Source: Guadua angustifolia
Taxonomy: Eukaryota > Streptophyta > Magnoliopsida > Poales > Poaceae
Assembly (NCBI GenBank): GCA_036346375.1
Contig: CM070511.1
Location: 4,588,001 to 4,652,000 of the forward strand
Length of the DNA stretch: 64,000 bases
Direction of reading: 5' to 3'
Below the pieces are notes generated by a model. That model was not told where the DNA came from, ran no database searches, and worked only from the letters and a program-made list of their open reading frames with translations. This document shows, in pieces, positions 11,398-21,213 of the stretch (positions are counted from its first letter, which is position 1; each line of letters begins with the position of its first letter). The position numbers and the translations under genes are program-made.

Positions 11398-11531
11398 TGT
11401 TGGGGAACGCGGTATGCTACGCTAGCACAAATTAAAATTTCTACCGCATAACCTGAAAAGCTACTCGCAAGAAAGGGATCACAGATTGGATTACCACTAG
11501 ACGCGCAGTTGCGGAATCCTTCGAGTGTTGG

Positions 11532-12664
11532 TGATGAGGACATCACTCCTATGCATACACCCGAGACTCCTCCAATTGTGATGCAAGGACCCATCACAAG
11601 AGCACGAGCACGGCAATTGAATCAACAGGTGAGCTCGTTCCTAAGTGCCCGTGTATATACTTGTGAGGATGGTATGCTATCTAATGATATTATTGATTAT
11701 ATCGTACTTAGGAACTTTGGAGAGGATCATGAAGGCCTTAGGAACCAGCAAGGACCAGGAGGGAGGCAAGGAGGGCGTCCAAGTCAAGTTGGAGTCCCAA
11801 TTCATCTCGGAGTCGGAGTCCCAATTCATCTCGGAGTCGACTACCTCGGCCACCAAGAGCAGTGTTCACTAAAATCATCGCCTAGGCCACAAACGGACTC
11901 CGATTTTAATGATCCACATATATATCGAAAGATAAGGAGACAATCTTTCCAATGGCACTAGTTTCAGGTCAATTGGACTTCGGAGTCAATAGGAATATGC
12001 AAAACAATCCAGAACACTTTTTCAGTCCGAATCCAGTTCGGCCTCAGCAACAGCACTGAATTTAAAGTGCCATAACTTTTGATTCCGGAGGGCTCTGGAG
12101 ACCCATGAGTACATGTTTGAAAGATATCGGAGTCTACTTTCCAAAGGATCCAGCCTGACCTCAAAATTCCTTCAGATGCGTCCGAAAACTGCCAAAAACC
12201 AAATATTGCTTTTTCAGTCCGAGTCAAACTCTAGTCAAAGTAGGCTTGGTGCTTTCAATTTGAGTTGTATTAGATTTCTAATGCTATGGACGACCCCTTC
12301 CTGCTCCCCTAGTATAAATAACCACCCAAACCCTCATCTAGGACTTGGGTTTTGCTTAGATCAATTCTATCTTTGAACAGTATCGCCGTTCATCGGTTTG
12401 TGGAACCCCAACTCGTGTGCTTAATATAATTCGCAATTTCAGATTGCTTCTTCTACGTTCTTGCTTGTGTTCTCGATTCGCATGCAGGGATAAGCCTTCT
12501 TGGCGAGGTCAACCGTGTTTGTGCATGGTTGATAACCAACGGAGCCATGGTGTAGCGATTGCTGGGTTCGGATCGGTTCTGATCGGAAGCCGGATCGTCA
12601 ACGTCGAGTCTCCACCAATCGACTTACCTCTACCTGTCGGAAGATCGGGCCACCGTGCGCATCA
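11532..12664 (+). mobile_element. CRM-like solo LTR (copy 3, 1133 bp) with TSD GTTGG
   Basis: It runs TGATGAGGACATC...GTGCGCATCA with the perfect 5-bp duplication GTTGG at 11527-11531 and 12665-12669. The host LTR reads straight across the site in its other copy (19663 area), which proves the insertion. Orientation is opposite to copies 1 and 2. Since it sits in one LTR only, it is younger than the copia element. Confidence 0.92.
11533..11961 (+). CDS. LTR-borne polyprotein-tail-like ORF in copy 3
   Basis: The frame is open from the first base of the LTR (GDEDITPMHTPETP) through MQGPITRARARQLNQQV to about residue 140. Copy 2 (8146-8533) gives almost the same protein up to the stretch GPGGRQGGRPSQV. 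A frame that begins with the LTR and carries a gypsy polyprotein tail motif suggests that the parent element's pol reads into its 3' LTR. As a solo LTR it has no upstream gene, so it is a remnant. The segment 'gtcccaattcatctcggagtc' is locally duplicated near 11790-11830. Confidence 0.45.
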   Translation, partial: DEDITPMHTPETPPIVMQGPITRARARQLNQQVSSFLSARVYTCEDGMLSNDIIDYIVLRNFGEDHEGLRNQQGPGGRQGGRPSQVGVPIHLGVGVPIHLGVDYLGHQEQCSLKSSPRPQTDSDFNDPHIYRKIRRQSFQWH

Positions 12665-12897
12665 GTTGGTGTAGTGGATCGTCCTCACGCGGATCATCCA
12701 TACGCGGATCGTCCTTGCTGCGGTTCGTCCTCACCACGCCGCAGTAGCAGCAGCGTCACCACAGTAGTCCACACGTCCCGGGATGGAACGCCGTGCGTCG
12801 GCGTGCAAGCACCGTGTCGCTCGGCAAGGGCAATGAGAGGTGGAGGCTAGGGTTCTGGACGTGAACAACATCATACACGCCACACCTTTCTCCTCTC

Positions 12898-12905
12898 CTT
12901 ATATA
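12898..12905 (-). promoter_or_regulatory. TATA box of the copia 3' LTR
   Basis: On the minus strand this reads TATATAAG in the context GGCTATATAAGGAGAGG. It is conserved at the same position of the 5' LTR (19907-19914). Role inferred from sequence and LTR context. Confidence 0.6.
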
Positions 12906-13885
12906 GCCACGCGACGAAACCCTAAGTCAGGGCCCATCAGCATGCTAAGCCCACGAGGTCCATTAATTACGGATCCAATCCGAATTAATGCGTCCCAGCC
13001 CGTTAAGTGTGTGACCCTGTAGGTTCATGTACATTTGGACATAGATTCGAAAAACCCTTTTCCAATCTAATAGCTGGTAGCGGTTCCTTGCAGAGCATGC
13101 CAACTCCCAAACGCATATGATCAAATCAGATAGAACCTTTCAAAAGTACTCATGTAATAATCCCTTTGCCAAACTATATGAAGATCGAACTCAAGGCGAG
13201 AAGTATGTCATCCTTTGACAGTTCAATCTATCTCTCGTATCCGTGATATATTAATAAGTTGTGATTGACTTCTCAATCACGGTATGTCCATGCACTTCCT
13301 TAATCATATCACAAGAGTGGCCTAGACATATATCTCCGTTACACCGGAGTGGCAAATTCCATCTTGACTGCTCACTTCCCTCTGCATATTTCATAGCAAA
13401 CATGAAAGCTACCTTTATAATTATCTGGTTAGGAAATAGCGTTTGGTCGCCCCAAGGTAAACTATTACACATGTAGGGAATGTGACAATCTCAGGTCTAA
13501 GGATCATACATCCACTATGTATGAGATACACTGATGACACATAAGAATGTAACATTCTCGCAGTGTCGCATTGCGGGTCTATCTAACCCATGTTCTTCAT
13601 CATGAGTTCACAATGTATTGATGATATCTCCATATCCTATGATCTATGAAACATAATCATCGATCAATACATGTGCTGATCTATTCATCGTTGTCCTATA
13701 CGATGATACCCGATCAGAGATACTTACAGAATTATATCAATAAGTAGAGAGTTTCATCAGCAAGTCACGTGTTTGCTGATCAATATAATGATATACATTC
13801 ATTGGACCAATAATCATATTATTATTCATAAGCATAGTCATGTTACAATCATCTATATGACTGCCTCAAGGGCATAACACCAACA

Positions 13886-13898
13886 ATCTCCCGCTTGC
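13886..13898 (-). other. Polypurine tract of the copia element
   Basis: The minus strand reads GCAAGCGGGAGAT immediately before the 3' LTR, the usual copia PPT. A one-base variant copy (GCAAGTGGGAGAT) is at 20892-20904 beside the other LTR. Confidence 0.8.
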
Positions 13899-13905
13899 AC
13901 TTGAG

Positions 13906-14569
13906 TCAGTCAATTAAGCATCTAATACCAATAGACCTTGTGTGCGCCTCATGCTTAGGCTGTGGAAGAGGCTTTGTCAACGGATCAACCACATTAGCTT
14001 CCGTATGTACCTTGCATATCTTCACGTCACCTCTATTCACAATCTCGCGAATAAGGTGAAAGCGTTGAAGTATGTGTTTGGACTTCTGATGTGATCGAGG
14101 CTCTTTAAACAGCAATGGCACCACTATTATCACAATAGAGGTCCATTGGATTAGAGGCACTAGCGACCACACCAAGCTCGAGATGAACTTCTTTATCCAA
14201 ACAGCTTCCTTTGCGGCCTCTGAAGCCGCAATGTACTCGCTACATTGTAGAGTCGGCCACCGTGTTTTGTTTGGAACTCTTCCACTTACCGCTCCTCCAT
14301 TTAGTGTAAATCTGAACCGGATTGCGATCGAAATCATCTTTGTCAGTTTGGAAGCTTGCGTCGATGTAACCCTTTACAACCAGTTCTTCCTCACCTCCAA
14401 AAACTAGGAACATATCCTTAGTTCTTCTCAAGTACTTGAAGATGTTTTTCACGGTACGTCCAATGACCATCACCGGATCCGCTTGGTATCTACTCGTGAC
14501 ACTTAGAGCATATGAGACATCCGGGCGTCTGAGATCATGGCATACATAATAGACCCAATAGCGAAGCAT
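13906..14569 (-). pseudogene. copia RNase H domain (broken)
   Basis: This is the pol C-terminus. Motifs on the minus strand include RRPDVSYALSVTSRYQADP, GYIDASFQTDKDDF, SSKQNTVADST, EYIAASEAAKEAVWIKKFIS, KSKHILQRFHLIREIVNRG and VVDPLTKPLPQPKHEAHTRS. The frame changes near 14240-14340 and the region is not readable in one frame. It ends about 20 bp before the polypurine tract. The same tail is partly repeated at 20892-21213. Confidence 0.85.
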
Positions 14570-15500
14570 ATGGTATCTTGCTCATCTGTCTCGCTCATCG
14601 GTTGTCGAAGGACACCGATTCTTGCTTTGACTTATACCATGTGACATTGGCATGAATCCTCTCTTGGATTCATGCATATTGAACCTCTTCAATACCTTGT
14701 CAATGTCGTTTCTTCGGCTTAATCCAATCAACCTTTTGATCTATCCCGTAGATCTTTATGCCCAAGATATAACATGCTTCTCCCAAGTCCTTCATTGAGA
14801 AACTCTTTTCAACGAAGTCTTAACGTCTTCAAGCATAGGAATATTATTCCCATCAATAATATGTCATCCACATATAAGATCGAAATACAAGTGCGCTCCC
14901 ATGGCCTTTTGTAAACACAAGGCTCTTCTTCATTTTTATGAAGTCAAATGCTTTGACTACTTCATCAAAACGAATGTTCCAACTCCGAGATGCTTGCTTC
15001 AACCCATAAATGGATCTTTGAAGCTTGCATACCTTATTAGCATATTTAGGATCAACAAAACCTTCAGATTGTATCATGTATACATCCTCAGATAGATTCC
15101 CATTAAGGAAAGCTGTTTTGACATCCATCTGCCATATTTCATAATCAAAATATGCAGCAATAGCTAAAATGATCCGGACAGACTTAAGCATGGCTACCGG
15201 GGAGAAAGTTTCATCATAGTCAACCCCTCGAACTAGTTTGAAACCCTTTGCCACCAACCGTGCCTTATATATCTGAACATTTCCATCCATGTCTATTTTC
15301 TTCTTGAAAATCCATTTGCACTCAATGGTTTTTACACCATGAGGAGGATCAACCAAGTTCCAAACTTGATTGTCATACATGGACTGAATTTCGGACCTCA
15401 TGGCTCCAAGCCATTTTTCGGAGTTTGGGTCCATCATCGCTTCTTTATAAGTCGTAGGCTCATCATTATCCAATAATAATATGTCATGTCCATATCTCAT
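14570..15500 (-). pseudogene. copia reverse transcriptase domain (broken)
   Basis: The RT starts with EKWLGAMRSEIQSMYDNQVW and CKWIFKKKIDMDGNVQIYKA, then ARLVAKGF, DYDETFSPVA, WQMDVKTAFLNGNL and CKLQRSIYGLKQASRSWNIR. The catalytic YVDD area near 14860 is disturbed by frameshifts (the frame ends SYMWMTYY), and 14570-14850 is readable only in pieces. The enzyme copied element RNA in the virus-like particle; this copy cannot be functional. Confidence 0.85.
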
Positions 15501-16471
15501 GGGTTCATGACGCGCCTCCCGACCTCATGGGGTGGTGTCTCTTCCACCGGTTGTACAACATCTTGTACATCAAGTGAAGGTTCAATGGGAGTTGAAACAT
15601 TTTCTGATGGTTCTCGAATTTCGTCAAGTCGCACCTTGCTCCCACTAACTCCTTTTGAAAGAAACTCTTTCTCTAGAAAGACACCATTTCGAGCAACAAA
15701 TACTTTGTTTTCATCCCTTTTGTAAAAGTAATATCCTTTTGTTTCTTTAGGATACCCCACAAAGAAGCATTTTTCTGATTTAGGTGCGAGTTTATCTGAT
15801 TGCAAACGTTTTACATAAGCCTCACAGCCCCATATCTTGAGAAATGACAATGAGGGACGTTTCCTAGTCCACATCTCATATGAAGTTTTCTCAACGGCTT
15901 TTGATGGAACCCTATTTAAAGTGAACGCAGTTGTTTCTAGAACATACCCCCAGAAGGACAATGGCAGATCTGTTTGGCTTATCATTGACCGAACCATGTC
16001 TAACAAAGTTCGGTTCCGTCATTCAGATACACCATTCCATTGAGGCGTTCCTGGCGGAGTAAGTTGCGGAACGATTCCACATTGCTTTAGATGATCACCA
16101 AACTCTTGGCTCAAGTATTCGCCACCACGATCTGATCGTAAGTGTTTTATTGATTTGCCAAGTTGATTTTGTACTTCATTCTGAAACTCTTTGAACTTTT
16201 CAAATGTTTCAGATTTATGACTCATTAAGTTGATATATCCATATCTACTAAAGTCATCGGTAAAAGTTGCAAAGTACTGAAACCCACCTCTAGCACTAGA
16301 GCTCATTGGTCCACATACATCCGTATGTACTAGGGCCAACAACTCATTTGCCCTTTCACCAAAACCTGTGAAAGGGGCTTTTGTCATCTTGCCAAGTAAA
16401 CAAGACTCACATGTTTCAAATGATTCAAAATCAAATGCGGTTAGAAGTCCATCAGCATGGAGCTTCTTCAT
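15497..16471 (-). pseudogene. copia integrase core and linker (broken)
   Basis: Starting at 16471 the frame has CESCLLGKMTKAPF (end of the zinc-binding part), then HTDVCGPM, TDDFSRYGY, LRSDRGGEYLS and, across a stop near 16019, the QWNGVSE region and MLDMVRSM. This gives the D-D-E series of a copia integrase. The second frame (16006-15497) carries WTRKRPSLSFLKIWGCEAYV and the linker towards RT, with the phrase FVGYPKETKGYYFY. One frameshift or stop separates the two halves. Confidence 0.85.
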
Positions 16472-16526
16472 GCGCTTCTCATTTATGTGGCCTAAGCGAC
16501 AATGGCATCAAAAGGTAGGATTCACA

Positions 16527-17830
16527 TCATTGGACCGAAGCCTTTTTCACATTAATGTTGTAGACAGGTTTTTCTTCGAGTTCAAGCACGTACAACCCAT
16601 CTACCATTGGGCATCGGCCATAATACATATCATTCAAAAATATCAAACAAACAAAGTCCTTTATTCTGAAATCATAACCTTCATGTTCCAAACAAGAAGA
16701 TGAAATAATGTTTCTTCTCAAAGATGGAACAAAATAACAATTATTGAGTTCTAAAATTAATCCAAAAGGCAAATGCAATGGGTAGGTGCCAATGGCAAGA
16801 CCCGCAACTCTTGCTTTATTCCCCACGCGAAGATCCACTTCTCCTTTTACCAAGTCTCTACTCTTTATCAGCCCCTGCATCGAATTGCAAATGTGAGCAA
16901 CCGATCCGGTATCATATACCCAAGAGGCAAGATTAGAAGTAGCCAGATTAATTTCTACAACATGAATACCTGAAGTGGAAGTCACACTTCCATTCTTCTT
17001 ATCTGCCAGGTACTTCGCACAGTTTCGTTTCCAATGTCCTAACTTCTTGCAATAGAAGCACTTGGTATCAGGTTTAGGGCCAATCTTAAGCTTCTCAAAC
17101 TTAGATTTGAGACTCACGATCTCAACCTTGCCCTTTCCCTTTCCTTTGTTTCCAGCCTTAGCCTTCTTCTTGAAGGCAGTGGTTTTCTGAACCATCATCA
17201 CATGATTAGGTTTTTTCTTTATGCTTTCCTCAGCAGACTTGAGCATCCCATGTAGTTCGGTCAGGCTTTTCTCCATGCTATTCATATGAAAATTCATAAT
17301 GAACGGCTCAAAACTCTGAGGCAGAGACGGGAGAATCACATCCGTAGCCAAACCAAGGCTAAGGGGAAAATCGAGCTTTTCAAATCTCCCAATGTAACCA
17401 ATCATTTTGATTACATGAGGGTGGACGGACTTCCTTGACCGACTTGCAAGCAAACAAAAGCTTGGAGATACCATACCTCTCAGCTCTTGCTTGGTTCCCA
17501 AACATGTCCTTTAAGCCCACAATCATATTGTAAGCATCCTGATCCTCCTATTGCTTTTGAAGCTCAGAGTCCATGGTGACAAGCATGAGACAGCTGACCT
17601 CTACAGAGGCATTAATATGTTTTTCATACTCAGCCTTATCATTGCGAGAAGCATTTTCTGTTGGTTCATCAGGAATTGGATTCTCTAGAACATAGTCTTT
17701 CTTTTCATGCTTGAGAACAATTCTCAGGTTGCGATACCAATCCACAAAATTTATCCCATTAAGTTTTTCCTTTTACAAAACCGATCTCAAAGGCAAAACC
17801 AGGTCCAACAGAAGGAGTAGTAGGTGCCAT
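16527..17830 (-). pseudogene. copia gag and protease (broken)
   Basis: The likely start is the ATG at 17830-17828 (MAPTTPSVG...). After a frameshift near 17760, gag continues with FVDWYRNLRIVLKHEKKDYV and a stop near 17548. The 324-codon frame 17501-16527 holds the gag C-terminus, with the CCHC knuckle CFYCKKLGHWKRNC at residues 148-161, and the protease with the active-site motif WVYDTGSVAHIC at residues 194-205. Gag forms the particle and protease cuts the polyprotein. At least two lesions make this a pseudogene. Confidence 0.85.
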
Positions 17831-19508
17831 TGAACTACAACAAAAACATGCAAAGTTTTTAAGCACTATGTTTATGTAAAATTTTCATTAAACATTTTGA
17901 TAAAATACACTCCTATCATGTGCCCCCTTTATAGACACATAGTGAGTATTCAAGATCCATATTCATCAAGCACTAGTGAGCTTTGGCATCACTGCTAGAG
18001 ATTTCATGACATAGGTAAGCAACATCTTTGCTAATTACATCTTATGTAACTCTTGTTGGTTGAGCATGAAAACAAATAATGAATGCCTCCGTCAACTCGA
18101 CTCATGGCCAGGTCAACCTGGCCCTAGGGCTCACATGAGGGAGGGAGCACTTCCCGATGTCGGGTGCCAATTAAGAAACCTAGCCTCATGTGTGTTTTCC
18201 TAGACACCAATTGTCTTGTATTTGTTCCTTCATTACTGAAATCAAAACTCAACCACTTATGTCCTCAAGCCCAAAACCATTTTGATAGCTTGATTAAATC
18301 TACCATTGTTATGCGTGATGTGTCCAACACATCCCTATCATCTGTTAAGATAGTCATTGATATACTACTTTGGCAGTCATATCAATAATGATCTAAATTC
18401 TTGATAGGTGCAACAATAGGGTGGACATATTTGATTTAAAATTTGTTTAACTATGGGGATGAACAATATCTATTATGAACATGGCATCACATGCAATGAG
18501 CATAAAGAAAATAGCAACGATTAAACACACATCCACAGAAAATCAAGATTAAGCTGTGAAATAGTATGGCCTTTAGCATTAGGATCTTCATCATCATGCT
18601 TGTTGGTTCAATTGGCCATCTTGCTTTTTTTTGTTCACCTAGCCATCATGCTTGATTGCCATCATCTTCATCATTGTAGATGCAACTCCTTACAGCTTCG
18701 ATAATGAAATTTACATGAAGGTTTCAAACATCACAAGTCGACACGCAGGCCATTATACAACTTTGATAATGAAATAGCCTTATGGCCTGACACGGCATGC
18801 AAGCCATGTAAAATTACATGCATCACATTCACATAGGCCATACTATTTCACATAACATCCTGCAAAAAGAGTTAAACAAGGCGATTCTACCGTGTCGGGG
18901 TTCCAAGGCAGCGCTCAAGGGGTTCAAGGAGCAGCGCCCTGGTGGGGTCGAGGCAGCGCCCCAGGGTCCAAGGGCGGCGCCCTAGCAATCCTCTGTCAAA
19001 GGAATTTTTTTAAGAGGCATGTCTTCTGCCAAAGGAAAACATCCTCAAAATTTCCACGGATCAATCACATTGACCCAATCTTATTCAATCTGATTGGCTT
19101 TGTCCCATATGGTCGCAATCCGTAAACCCTAGTGGCGGTAACCCGACCGGTAAGGGCAACGTCGTACCATGAACGGACTCACCCAAATCAGGATTGAATC
19201 GGTCCTCAAAATTTCCATGGATCAATCAAATTGAACCAATCTGATTCAATCTGATTGGCTTGGTCCCATATGGTCGCAATTCGTAAACCCTGATGGCGGT
19301 AACCCGACCGGTAAGGGCAACGTCGTACCATGAACGGACTCACCCAAATCAAGATTGAATCGGTCCTGCACTTCCCTCAAACCCTAAACCGATCGATCTC
19401 ATCAATTGCTGCCTCCACCAATTCATCATATGAACCGGTAGAACATGTAATAGATCTAATCTACTGTCCTTACATATCGCATATGTAACATCCAGATCAC
19501 AAATCTAC
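17831..19508 (-). other. copia untranslated leader with a 161-bp tandem duplication
   Basis: This 1.7-kb region between PBS and gag has no gene. A GC-rich patch at 18890-18990 repeats variants of 'ggcagcgcc'. A 161-bp unit is duplicated in tandem at 19042-19202 and 19203-19362, each beginning TCCTCAAAATTTCCA and ending 'gattgaatcgg'. Long leaders are usual in Angela/BARE-like elements. Confidence 0.6.
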
Positions 19509-19528
19509 GCGAGATGGCTCTGATACCA
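19509..19528 (-). other. Primer-binding site of the copia element
   Basis: The minus strand reads TGGTATCAGAGCCATCTCGC, complementary to initiator Met-tRNA, one base inside the 5' LTR. It confirms that 19530-20891 is the 5' LTR. Confidence 0.88.
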
Positions 19529-19529
19529 C

Positions 19530-20891
19530 TGTTGGGGAATGCGGTATGCTACGCTAGCACAAATACAAATTTCTACCGCATAACCAGAAAAGCTACTCGC
19601 AAGAAAGGGATCACAGATTGGATTACCACTAGACGCGCAGTTGCGGAATCCTTCGCGCGTTGGTGTAGTGGATCGTCCTCGCCGTGAATCGTCCTCACGC
19701 GGATCGTCCTTACGCGGATCGTCCTCGCTGCGGTTCGTCCTCACCACGCCGCAGTAGCAGCAGCGTCACCACAGTAGTCCACACGTCCCGGGATGGAACG
19801 CCGTGCGTCAGCGTGCAAGCACCATGTCGCTCGGCAAGGGCAATGAGAGGTGGAGGCTAGGGTTCTCGACGTGAACAACATCATACACGCCCACCTTTCT
19901 CCTCTCCTTATATAGCCACGCGACGAAACCCTAAGTCAGGGCCCATCAGCGTGCTAAGCCCACGAGGTCCATTAATTACGGATCCAATCCGAATTAATGC
20001 GTCCCAGCCCGTTAAGTGTGTGACCCTGTAGGTTCATGTACATTTGGACATAGATTCGGAAAACCCTTTTCCAATCTAATAGCTGGTAGCGGTTCCTTGC
20101 AGAGCATGCCAACTCCCAAACGCATATGATCAAATCAGATAGAACCTTTCAAAAGTACTCATGTAATAATCCCTTTGCCAAACTATATGAAGATCGAACT
20201 CAAGGCGAGAAGTATGTCATCCTTTGACAGTTCAATCTATCTCTCGTATCCGTGATATATTAATAAGTTGTGATTGACTTCTCAATCACGGTATGTCCAT
20301 GCACTTCCTTAATCATATCACAAGAGTGGCCTAGACATATATCTCCGTTACACCGGAGTGGCAAATTCCATCTTGACTGCTCACTTCCCTCTGCATATTT
20401 CATAGCAAACATGAAAGCTACCTTTATAATTATCTGGTTAGGAAATAGCGTTTGGTCGCCCCAAGGTAAACTATTACACATGTAGGGAATGTGACAATCT
20501 CAGGTCTAAGGATCATACATCCACTATGTATGAGATAAACTGATGACACATAAGAATGTAACATTCTCGCAGTGTCCCATTGCGGGTCTATCTAACCCAT
20601 GTTCTTCATCATGAGTTCACAATGTATTGATGATATCTCCATATCCTATGATCTATGAAACATAATCAACGATCAATACATGTGCTGATCTATTCATCGT
20701 TGTCCTATACGATGATACCCGATCAGAGATACTTACAGAATTATATTAATAAGTAGAGAGTTTCATAAGCAAGTCACATACTTGCTGATCAATATAATGA
20801 TATACATTCATTGGACCAATAATCATATTATTCATAAGCATAGTCATGTTACAATCATCCATATGACTGCCTCAAGGGCATAACACCAACA
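19530..20891 (-). repeat. 5' LTR of the copia element (1362 bp)
   Basis: Termini TGTTGG...CCAACA, with a TATA box (minus strand TATATAAG at 19907-19914). It agrees closely with 11398-13885 outside the insertion. Because copia internal DNA lies on both sides, it also acts as the 3' LTR of the partial copy at 20892-21213. Confidence 0.9.
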
Positions 20892-21213
20892 ATCTCCCAC
20901 TTGCACTTGAGTTAGTCAATTACGCATCTAATACCAATAGACCTTGTGTGCGCCTCATGCTTAGGCTGTGGAAGAGGCTTTGTCAACGGATCAGCCACAT
21001 TAGCTTCCGTATGTACCTTGCATATCTACACGTCACCTCTATTCACAATCTCGCGAATAAGGTGAAAGCGTCGAAGTATGTGTTTGGACTTCTGATGTGA
21101 TCAAGGCTCTTTCGCTTGTGCAATGGCACCACTATTATCACAATAGAGGTCCATTGGATTAGAGGCACTAGCGACCACACCAAGCTCTGAGATGAACTTC
21201 TTTATCCAAACAA
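20892..21213 (-). pseudogene. Second partial copia internal end (RNase H tail)
   Basis: This repeats the polypurine tract and RNase H end found at 13886-14210, in the same orientation (phrases WIKKFISELGVVASASNPMD and DNSGAIAQAKEP). It stops at 21213 in the middle of the domain and joins a Tekay LTR at 'aaacaactgtaattccc'. The order LTR-internal-LTR-internal is what unequal recombination between two copies leaves. Confidence 0.85.

Larger units (their letters stand above)
11398..13885 (-). repeat. 3' LTR of the copia element, with inserted solo LTR
   Basis: Termini are TGTTGG...CCAACA. The LTR is co-linear with 19530-20891 except for the 1133-bp insertion plus 5-bp duplication at 11532-12669. 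Net length about 1350 bp agrees with the other LTR (1362 bp). Confidence 0.9.
11398..20891 (-). mobile_element. Angela/Tork-like Ty1/copia element, two LTRs, minus strand
   Basis: The 5' LTR is 19530-20891, the PBS 19509-19528, gag and pol run 17830 to 13906, the polypurine tract is at 13886-13898, and the 3' LTR is 11398-13885 (interrupted). Domain order gag-protease-integrase-RT-RNase H is copia. LTRs are about 1.35 kb without the insertion and start TGTTGGGGAA. They look nearly identical apart from the insertion, which suggests a recent element, yet the coding part already has frameshifts. It sits in the gag region of the CRM-like fragment. The lineage name is a guess from LTR size and domain wording. 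Confidence 0.85.

Noticed and set aside
13261..13476. Identical 71-73-codon frames in both copia LTRs (second copy 20260-20485)
   Set aside because: Identity is explained by LTR identity; no protein motif.
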